Below are positions 57,760 through 64,000 of a stretch of 64,000 bases of DNA, piece after piece. Positions within the stretch are counted from its first letter, which is position 1. Each line of letters begins with the position of its first letter. A program made the translations under genes and the position numbers. Location: the NCBI RefSeq assembly GCF_900116415.1, contig NZ_FPAP01000001.1:930001-994000 (forward strand), written 5' to 3'. Source of the DNA: Chryseobacterium formosense. Its GTDB lineage: Bacteria > Bacteroidota > Bacteroidia > Flavobacteriales > Weeksellaceae. The notes under the pieces were generated by a model. That model was not told the origin of the DNA. It was given only the letters and a program-made list of their open reading frames with translations, and made no database searches.

Positions 57760-60700
57760 TTATTTCTTTTTTAAAGCAACAAATTTAAAGTAAGATATTA
57801 CTGATAAGGTAAACATGGTTGCGAGACCGATGTACACCCAAGCCGGAACCGGAACCGGATCTCCCGCTGCATAAGAGTGAAGTCCGCTCAGATAATAATT
57901 TACCCCAAAATAGGTCATTACCATTGAGCAGAAAGCAAACATTGTTGCTACGTGAAATGCCCATCTGCTTCTTAAGCCCGGAACTAATCTCATGTGTAAA
58001 ACAAATGCATAGACCATGATTGAGATAAATGCCCAGGTTTCTTTCGGATCCCAGCTCCAGTATCTTCCCCAAGATTCGTTTGCCCAGATTCCGCCTAAGA
58101 AATTCCCTACCGTTAAAGCAAAAAGTCCGATAGTTAAAGACATTTCAGATACAATTGCCAATTCTTTTAAGGTAGAATCGTTATGTAATTTGAATTTATT
58201 TTTATCCGTAATAATATAGAATACCAATGAAATCACTGCAATAATCATTGATAGTGCAAAGAAGCCGTAACTCGATACAATAATAGCAACGTGAACAATT
58301 AGCCAATACGATTTCAGAACAGGAACTAATGGCGTAATCTGTGGATCAAGCGCTGAACCTCCATGAGCAAACCCCATCATAATGACTGCAACCATAAATC
58401 CTGCAGCAGGAATTAATGCGTTTGAAGTGTTTCCTTTTTTGATAAGTTTTACTATAGAATCAGATGTTTTTTTGTTGAAATTTGGCTTTCCGAATCCGAA
58501 ATAGAACATTAAACCTGCCGAAATTCCGACCCATGAAATAAAGATAATAGCTTCATAACCATTACTCCAAGGAGCATGACCGGAAATGTACCATCTTGCA
58601 ATCAATCCTAAGAAATGGCAGATATAGCCAACAATTCCGATATAAATAATTGCTTTGATGATTTTATTAAGAGTTTTATTAGGTTTAAACAATTCCACAA
58701 AACCTAAAATCAATAACAATCCACCCACCAAAGTATAGAAAATCAATAATTTAAAATTGATATCTGCTTTATTCATGAATACTTCCAGATTAACTTTTGA
58801 TTCTGAAGGAACAACTGCTTTCCCCCATTTTTGTTGATAATCTGATAATTTTTTCAACTCAGCATCCGCTTTGCTCCAGTCTCCAGTTTTTTGTGCCTGA
58901 AGTGCTTCTGCGAAATAAGGTCCCATCACTTTCTGAGATTCCATATCGGGTTCCATTTTCTGGTCAAGCCAAGAATGCCAAGTATGATTCGGGTCATTTT
59001 TCACAGGAACAATTCTCATAAACTGTCCGCTGAAGAATTCGTTGAAGATCTGAACTCTTTCGTTTAGTTTAATAACTTGTTTGTCGTATTCAGATTGCTC
59101 TGCCGGTTTTTTACGGAATGCCGTATTGTATTCTGCATCTAAAATATAAGTAAGATTTCCGTTGGCATCAGAAGGGAAAAGATTCATTAAAGATGTGTAA
59201 CCGTCTTCATCAGCTTTTGTTATTCTCAAAAGTTCTTTTCCGCCTTTTGCATCAACTTTAATCAACGGAACCATTGTCCAGCTTGGCGTGTCTGTGTTAA
59301 TCGACAAAAACCATTGTTCAGCTGTTAAATATTTTCCGTCGGTTCCTTTAAATTTATCTTTTTTGTAAAGTTTTCTTAAAACATCTAAAGCCTGCGTGTT
59401 GATCGGAACGATTCTACCTTCATAATTCTGTACCAAAAGGTAGCCGAATTTATCTGCATGCTCTTTGGTGATCTTGTTTCTGGCAATAATTTCGTCAGGC
59501 GAAATCATTCTCATTTTTGAAAGCGGAGCTGCTAAAGAATTCTGTTGATTTCCTTGTGGCTGAACAGTTTGAGGAGCAGCTTCATGAGTATGACCATCTC
59601 CTTCTACATGTACATGTTCCCTGCTTCCGTCACTTGTTCCGTGCGTTTCAATTTTCTGAGCAGTTAATGTTAAACTTAAAAATAGTAAAACAACTGTTGC
59701 TGCTCTTTTCTGATTGATGTCTTTCAGCATTTTGTTAAGCTTCCAGAAGTGAGTTCCTTTCCAGAAAAATATTACAAACATCCCTCCAAATAAAAGTGCA
59801 TAACCGATATATGAAATCAAAGTTCCCCAAAAATCATGATTTACAGACAATAAAGTTCCCATTCTGTCTGGTGTATAACTTGCCTGGAAGAAGCGGTATC
59901 CTTTATAATTAAGAACATTGTTCATATAGATTTTATATGGAGTCTGTTTTCCTTCGTCAATAATTTTAATATGACTTTCATAAGCACTCGGAGATGAACT
60001 TCCCGGATATGTTTCCATCACGAAATCATCAAGTTTAATTGCGAAAGGCGTTGTGTAAATTTTAGGACCAAAACCTACCATAATATTTAAACCATCCATT
60101 GTTACTTGTTTGTAAGCATTAGGATTTCCTCTTTCTACAGAAAGTTCTACGATTTGCTTTGTTTTAGGACCTTCAATTTCGATCGTCATTGCATCGGGAA
60201 CATTCTGGTCTTTCTTTTTGTCTCCTTCGAAAGCCATTAATTTTCCTTTTCTCAGAGGTTCAGGAACAACCAATTTTAATTCATTAATGCTGTATAAACT
60301 TCTTAAAACCAAAGGTTGATATTGGTCTTTCGTCGTATTTCCTGTTGCCTGAGTGGCCATTGTCATGTAAGTTGCATCAACAGGAGTTTTAATGAACATT
60401 TGTCCGTTTTCTTTTTTGAATTCTACGGCTCCATCAATCGCTCTGTTGAAAGTTACCAAAGTTCCGTTGATCGATTTTGTTTCTCCGGATTTGATGTAAA
60501 TATTCTGTCTTCCCGTTTCCGCGGTTGATACCAAATGAAGATATTCTTGCCCATTTGCATCAGCAACCAGACTGTCTTTTTTTCTTTGAACATAATCCAT
60601 AGTTTTTACTTTGACAGGTTTTCCATGGAAATCGTAAGTCGCTTTGAAATCTTTGTGCAAAGGCGACATCAGATAAGGAACATCCTGATAATTTAAAACA

Positions 60701-61092
60701 TCTCCTTTGTCTTCAATCTGAATTTTAAAGAATTGCTTATCAGTTACAATTTCGTTTGAAGTTTCACCTTCTCGGATGCTCATTTGCCCTTCAAAGCTGA
60801 TGTATCTTGTAATTGCGCCCCCAATGAAAATAAAAACAAAGGCAAGGTGGAAAACCAAAACCGGCCATTTTTCTCTTTTCCAAAGACGGTATCTTCCGAT
60901 ATTTCCGATAAAGTTGATGATTAGGAGAAGCATAATGAGTTCAAACCATTTTGCTTCATAGATTAAGGCTTTTGCGGTCGGTGTTCCGTAATCGTTTTCA
61001 AGGAACGTCGCATAAGCCATGGAAAATGCGTAAACCAGCAATAGAACAGCCATTGTTCTGGTTGAAATAAGAATATCTTGGATCTTCTTCAT
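57760..61092 (-). CDS. ccsA: Fused ResB-CcsA cytochrome c biogenesis protein
   Basis: This protein of about 1110 residues fuses both parts of the system II cytochrome c synthase. The N-terminal part is ResB/CcsB-like, with spans such as MAVLLLVYAFSMAYATFL and a large periplasmic domain (FEGQMSIREGETSNEIVTDKQFFKIQ). The C-terminal part is CcsA-like, with the haem-handling WWD-type motif GRYWSWDPKETWAFI and conserved His residues in flanking spans. A His-rich stretch (HGTSDGSREHVHVEGDGHTHE) lies between them. The Met at 61092 is chosen because the promoter box at 61112-61119 leaves the upstream ATG at or before the transcript start. Such fusions are normal in Bacteroidota. Confidence 0.93.
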   Translation of the reverse strand: MKKIQDILISTRTMAVLLLVYAFSMAYATFLENDYGTPTAKALIYEAKWFELIMLLLIINFIGNIGRYRLWKREKWPVLVFHLAFVFIFIGGAITRYISFEGQMSIREGETSNEIVTDKQFFKIQIEDKGDVLNYQDVPYLMSPLHKDFKATYDFHGKPVKVKTMDYVQRKKDSLVADANGQEYLHLVSTAETGRQNIYIKSGETKSINGTLVTFNRAIDGAVEFKKENGQMFIKTPVDATYMTMATQATGNTTKDQYQPLVLRSLYSINELKLVVPEPLRKGKLMAFEGDKKKDQNVPDAMTIEIEGPKTKQIVELSVERGNPNAYKQVTMDGLNIMVGFGPKIYTTPFAIKLDDFVMETYPGSSSPSAYESHIKIIDEGKQTPYKIYMNNVLNYKGYRFFQASYTPDRMGTLLSVNHDFWGTLISYIGYALLFGGMFVIFFWKGTHFWKLNKMLKDINQKRAATVVLLFLSLTLTAQKIETHGTSDGSREHVHVEGDGHTHEAAPQTVQPQGNQQNSLAAPLSKMRMISPDEIIARNKITKEHADKFGYLLVQNYEGRIVPINTQALDVLRKLYKKDKFKGTDGKYLTAEQWFLSINTDTPSWTMVPLIKVDAKGGKELLRITKADEDGYTSLMNLFPSDANGNLTYILDAEYNTAFRKKPAEQSEYDKQVIKLNERVQIFNEFFSGQFMRIVPVKNDPNHTWHSWLDQKMEPDMESQKVMGPYFAEALQAQKTGDWSKADAELKKLSDYQQKWGKAVVPSESKVNLEVFMNKADINFKLLIFYTLVGGLLLILGFVELFKPNKTLNKIIKAIIYIGIVGYICHFLGLIARWYISGHAPWSNGYEAIIFISWVGISAGLMFYFGFGKPNFNKKTSDSIVKLIKKGNTSNALIPAAGFMVAVIMMGFAHGGSALDPQITPLVPVLKSYWLIVHVAIIVSSYGFFALSMIIAVISLVFYIITDKNKFKLHNDSTLKELAIVSEMSLTIGLFALTVGNFLGGIWANESWGRYWSWDPKETWAFISIMVYAFVLHMRLVPGLRSRWAFHVATMFAFCSMVMTYFGVNYYLSGLHSYAAGDPVPVPAWVYIGLATMFTLSVISYFKFVALKKK

Positions 61093-61111
61093 GATTTTTT
61101 TACTTGACATG

Positions 61112-61119
61112 CAAAAATA
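61112..61119 (-). promoter_or_regulatory. -7 box for the cytochrome c biogenesis gene
   Basis: TATTTTTG on the minus strand matches TAnnTTTG and lies 19 bases upstream of the chosen ATG. Confidence 0.58.
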
Positions 61120-61319
61120 AGGATGATAAACCGAAAGGAGGTTAAAAAAAGCTGTTTTTTGTCATTTAAAAAGGGATTTGGCTTATTTTGAAGCGTTCTT
61201 AATAAGCTTGTTTTTATTAAATAAAACATAAAATTTAAGCATAATTTCATTCATAAAATATCACATCAAAAAACAAACGTGTTTTCCTCTAAAAAATATT
61301 TAAAATCTAAAAAAAACAT

Positions 61320-61327
61320 TAAATTTG
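61320..61327 (+). promoter_or_regulatory. -7 box for ftsK
   Basis: TAAATTTG matches TAnnTTTG and ends 14 bases before the ATG at 61342, excluding the upstream in-frame start at 61279. Confidence 0.6.
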
Positions 61328-61341
61328 CGCAGACTGACATT

Positions 61342-63864
61342 ATGGAAAAGAAATCACAGAAAAATCAAACACAGACGCCTGAAATAGGCAAAATCTTATC
61401 AAAACCACGTATTTTTTTCGGATTGACATTCATTGTTTTTGCCGGAGTGCTTACGCTGTCTTTTATTTCTTATTTAATGAATTGGAAAGCAGATCAGAGC
61501 CAGGCCGGAACAATGCTTGATAAGACGATAAAATCATCCAACATCTTCGGAAAGCTTGGCGATTGGCTCGGAAATATTTTTATTTTCGAAAGCATTGGTG
61601 TCGCTTCTTTCATCATTGCTTTTCTTTTTGTGGTTTTCGGAACAATGATTTTAAAGAAAAAAATCTTTAAACCATGGATGACTTTCGGGCATTCTTTATT
61701 CTTTATCTGTTGGTTGCCGATTTTATTCGGAGCGATTACGAAAGGACAAGGTGTTTTAAGCGGAGTTTACGGTTACCAGATTATGGATTCTCTGGCTGCA
61801 ATTATTGGAAGTGTTGGTCTTTGGGTTGTTTTAATTGTGAGTATTGCGCTTTATTTTATTCTGGAATTTAATCTTCGCCCGAGTTCAATCAAAGCGAAGC
61901 TTGATACCATCAACGAAAATACGATCGGAAAAGTAAAATCGATGATGCCAAACTCTGAGCAGAATTTTGATGCAGACCAGGAATTGGAAGATGAGATCAA
62001 CGAAAATCCTTCTAATATTACAGTAACAGATTTATCTGAGACCGTGGAAATTCAAGCTCCAAAAAGAGAATCTCCGTTCAAGGAAACTAAAAAGGAAGCA
62101 GAAGTTGAAACCATCGTAACTCCGAATCAGACTTCTTTTGAAGACGAAAAAGTAGAAATTCCGCAAACAGTTAATTTAAATCTTGATACAAAACCAGTAA
62201 TTCCCGCTGTAAAACCGGAAGATGCTTTTGAAGTTCATTCTAATTTTTCTGCACCTGCAACTGAAGATATTAAATTTAAAGTAGAAGTTGCTCCCGTAAT
62301 TGATATTGTTGATGATTCAGAGAAACAATCTCAGGAATTGGTTGATAAGCATGGCTTGTATGACCATCGCTTAGATTTGGCAAAATTCCAAATGCCTACT
62401 TTGGATTTGCTGAAAGATTATGGAAATGAAGAAATTTCAATTAATAAAGAAGAATTAGAGGAAAATAAAAATAAAATTGTTGGTCTTTTAAAGAACTTCA
62501 ACGTTGGAATTGCTGAAATTAAGGCGACGATCGGACCAACAGTTACTTTGTACGAAATTGTTCCCGAAGCAGGAATCAGAGTAGCGTCCATTAAAAAATT
62601 ACAGGATGATATTGCGTTGAATCTTTCTGCTTTAGGAATCAGAATTATTGCACCAATGCCTGGAAAAGGAACAATTGGTATTGAAGTTCCGAGAAAAAAT
62701 CCTACGATGGTTTCTATGAGATCGGTTATTGCTTCTCAGAAATTCCAGAATACCGATATGGATTTGCCTGTGGTTTTCGGTAAAACAATTTCCAACGAAG
62801 TATTTATGGCAGATTTGTCTAAAATGCCTCACCTTTTGATGGCCGGAGCAACAGGACAGGGAAAATCTGTCGGAATTAATGCAATCCTTACTTCCCTGCT
62901 TTACAAAAAACATCCAAGCGAACTGAAATTCGTCATGGTGGATCCTAAAAAAGTGGAACTTTCATTGTATTCAAAAATTGAAAGACATTATTTAGCAAAA
63001 CTTCCGGATTCTGATGATGCCATTATTACGGATACCAATAAAGTAATCAACACCTTGAATTCTCTTTGCGTTGAAATGGATCAGCGTTATGATTTGCTTA
63101 AAAATGCGTTCTGTAAAAACCTTAAAGAATACAATAAAAAATTCGCAGAAAGAAAACTAAATCCTGAAAACGGACACCGTTACTTACCATACATCGTTTT
63201 GGTCGTTGACGAATTTGCAGATTTAATTATGACCGCAGGAAAAGAAGTTGAACTTCCGATTGCCAGATTGGCGCAGTTGGCAAGAGCAGTTGGAATTCAT
63301 TTAATTGTTGCCACACAAAGACCTTCCGTAAATGTAATTACCGGTATGATTAAAGCAAATTTCCCTGCAAGAGCTGCGTTCAGAGTGATTTCAAGTGTGG
63401 ATTCCAGAACGATTTTAGATTCTACGGGTGCAGATCAGTTGATTGGTAAAGGAGATATGCTTTACTTTAACGGAAATGAAATTTTAAGATTACAGTGTGC
63501 TTTTGTTGATACTCCCGAAGTTGAAAAGCTGGCTGAGTTTATCGGTGAACAAAAAGGGTATGCTTCTGCGTTCTTACTTCCTGAATTTGTTTCTGAAGAA
63601 GCTACAAGCACAGTCGGAGCGTTTGATCCCAATGAAAAAGATGCTTTGTTTGAAGAGGCAGCAAGAATTATTGTTTCAACACAACAAGGCTCTACTTCTA
63701 TGCTTCAGAGACAATTGAAATTGGGTTACAACAGAGCCGGAAGAATTATGGATCAGCTTGAAGCAAGCGGTATCGTTGGTGGATTTAATGGAGCCAAAGC
63801 AAGAGAAGTTCTTATCAGTGATCTGCATTCTTTGGAACAGTTTTTAGAAGATTTGAAAAATTAA
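61342..63864 (+). CDS. ftsK: DNA translocase FtsK
   Basis: This 840-residue cell-division ATPase pumps DNA at the septum to complete chromosome segregation. Four N-terminal membrane spans (for example IFFGLTFIVFAGVLTLSFISYLMN and IAFLFVVFGTMIL) are followed by an acidic linker of about 190 residues and the motor domain. Walker A is GATGQGKSVGIN (from Gly502) and Walker B is IVLVVDEFADLI (Asp623). The C-terminal gamma domain (KDALFEEAARIIVSTQQGSTSMLQRQLKLGYNRAGRIMDQLE in part) reads orienting sites on DNA. It is somewhat shorter than E. coli FtsK because the linker is short. Confidence 0.97.
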   Translation: MEKKSQKNQTQTPEIGKILSKPRIFFGLTFIVFAGVLTLSFISYLMNWKADQSQAGTMLDKTIKSSNIFGKLGDWLGNIFIFESIGVASFIIAFLFVVFGTMILKKKIFKPWMTFGHSLFFICWLPILFGAITKGQGVLSGVYGYQIMDSLAAIIGSVGLWVVLIVSIALYFILEFNLRPSSIKAKLDTINENTIGKVKSMMPNSEQNFDADQELEDEINENPSNITVTDLSETVEIQAPKRESPFKETKKEAEVETIVTPNQTSFEDEKVEIPQTVNLNLDTKPVIPAVKPEDAFEVHSNFSAPATEDIKFKVEVAPVIDIVDDSEKQSQELVDKHGLYDHRLDLAKFQMPTLDLLKDYGNEEISINKEELEENKNKIVGLLKNFNVGIAEIKATIGPTVTLYEIVPEAGIRVASIKKLQDDIALNLSALGIRIIAPMPGKGTIGIEVPRKNPTMVSMRSVIASQKFQNTDMDLPVVFGKTISNEVFMADLSKMPHLLMAGATGQGKSVGINAILTSLLYKKHPSELKFVMVDPKKVELSLYSKIERHYLAKLPDSDDAIITDTNKVINTLNSLCVEMDQRYDLLKNAFCKNLKEYNKKFAERKLNPENGHRYLPYIVLVVDEFADLIMTAGKEVELPIARLAQLARAVGIHLIVATQRPSVNVITGMIKANFPARAAFRVISSVDSRTILDSTGADQLIGKGDMLYFNGNEILRLQCAFVDTPEVEKLAEFIGEQKGYASAFLLPEFVSEEATSTVGAFDPNEKDALFEEAARIIVSTQQGSTSMLQRQLKLGYNRAGRIMDQLEASGIVGGFNGAKAREVLISDLHSLEQFLEDLKN

Positions 63865-63890
63865 TAACCAATTTAAAACAATAATAAAAG

Positions 63891-64000
63891 ATGAAAATTG
63901 TAAAATTTATCAAGGGATTTTTTTTAGGTTCTTTCGCTTTAATGATGTCATCTTGTGCTTTGAAGTCAATTCCAAGTGACTATAATACGGTGAAATTGGA
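63891..64000 (+). CDS. Lipoprotein gene cut by the window end (partial)
   Basis: The first 36 codons read MKIVKFIKGFFLGSFALMMSSC followed by ALKSIPSDYNTVKL. The signal peptide ends in a lipobox (MSSC), so the product is a lipoprotein. The gene lies 26 bases after ftsK on the same strand and is probably cotranscribed. In related genomes the gene after ftsK often encodes the lipoprotein carrier LolA, but this N-terminus carries a lipobox, which LolA lacks. The remainder is outside the window. Confidence 0.6.
   Translation, partial: MKIVKFIKGFFLGSFALMMSSCALKSIPSDYNTVKL

Noticed and set aside
57760-61092. The 1110-residue cytochrome c biogenesis protein as an artefactual fusion
   Set aside because: ResB-CcsA fusions are known, and both halves are complete and in one frame with no sign of frameshift.
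1-64000. CRISPR array, prophage, insertion sequence or conjugative element
   Set aside because: No regularly spaced repeats, transposase, integrase, phage structural or relaxase genes were found.

Overview
The window looks like chromosomal DNA of a member of the Flavobacteriia, most likely Chryseobacterium or a close relative in the Weeksellaceae. The evidence is low GC content with A-rich spacers, no Shine-Dalgarno sequences, and promoters matching the Bacteroidota -7 box TAnnTTTG. Three secreted enzymes end in type IX secretion (T9SS) sorting domains, and there is a bacillithiol-type thiol system. The genus is inferred; no 16S gene is present.

Layout. 1-6.2 kb: a CinA-family protein, two Crp/Fnr regulators, the remains of a third, a small lipoprotein, a general-stress flavoprotein, and a tightly coupled cluster (YfiT-like bacillithiol transferase, DUF1569 protein, YtxJ bacilliredoxin, Crp/Fnr regulator). 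6.3-12.4 kb: DEAD-box helicase, PncA, an RluB/RsuA-like pseudouridine synthase, AroB, and two paralogous beta-barrel proteins with sigma-54-like upstream elements. 12.4-16.2 kb: purF, purC, and a DUF3307/SatD pair. 16.3-30.2 kb: three T9SS cargo enzymes (nuclease, reprolysin-like protease, M28 peptidase), an acyl-CoA dehydrogenase, small housekeeping genes, and the thrS-infC-rpmI-rplT translation cluster. In that cluster infC starts at an AUA codon, and a repeat-like element lies between infC and rpmI.

30.3-37.6 kb holds a complete histidine operon transcribed leftward in the order hisG-D-C-B-H-A-F-IE. Upstream of hisG, in space with no annotated gene, is a textbook-style attenuator. It has a TAnnTTTG promoter, a 16-codon leader peptide with four His codons (HHYYHH), mutually exclusive RNA segments, and an intrinsic terminator. 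I consider this the most interesting finding in the window.

37.6-45.5 kb: a four-gene surface-glycan set (GT4, polysaccharide deacetylase, GT2, GT87-like), dapD, a membrane methyltransferase, a C40 peptidase lipoprotein, an unrecognised protein, a small lipoprotein and tRNA-Ala(GGC). 45.6-51.9 kb: an RND efflux operon (regulator, adaptor, pump, outer-membrane factor) with a palindrome inside its promoter spacer. 52-56 kb: a GNAT protein, a DUF2007 protein, and a lysine epsilon-aminotransferase/aldehyde dehydrogenase pair for lysine catabolism. 56-64 kb: a small membrane protein, a ribbon-helix-helix protein next to an SPFH protein, a fused ResB-CcsA cytochrome c biogenesis protein, FtsK, and the start of a lipoprotein gene at the window edge.

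No prophage, insertion sequence, CRISPR array or rRNA gene was seen. Most of the window is ordinary core genome; the interest lies mainly in the regulatory DNA.
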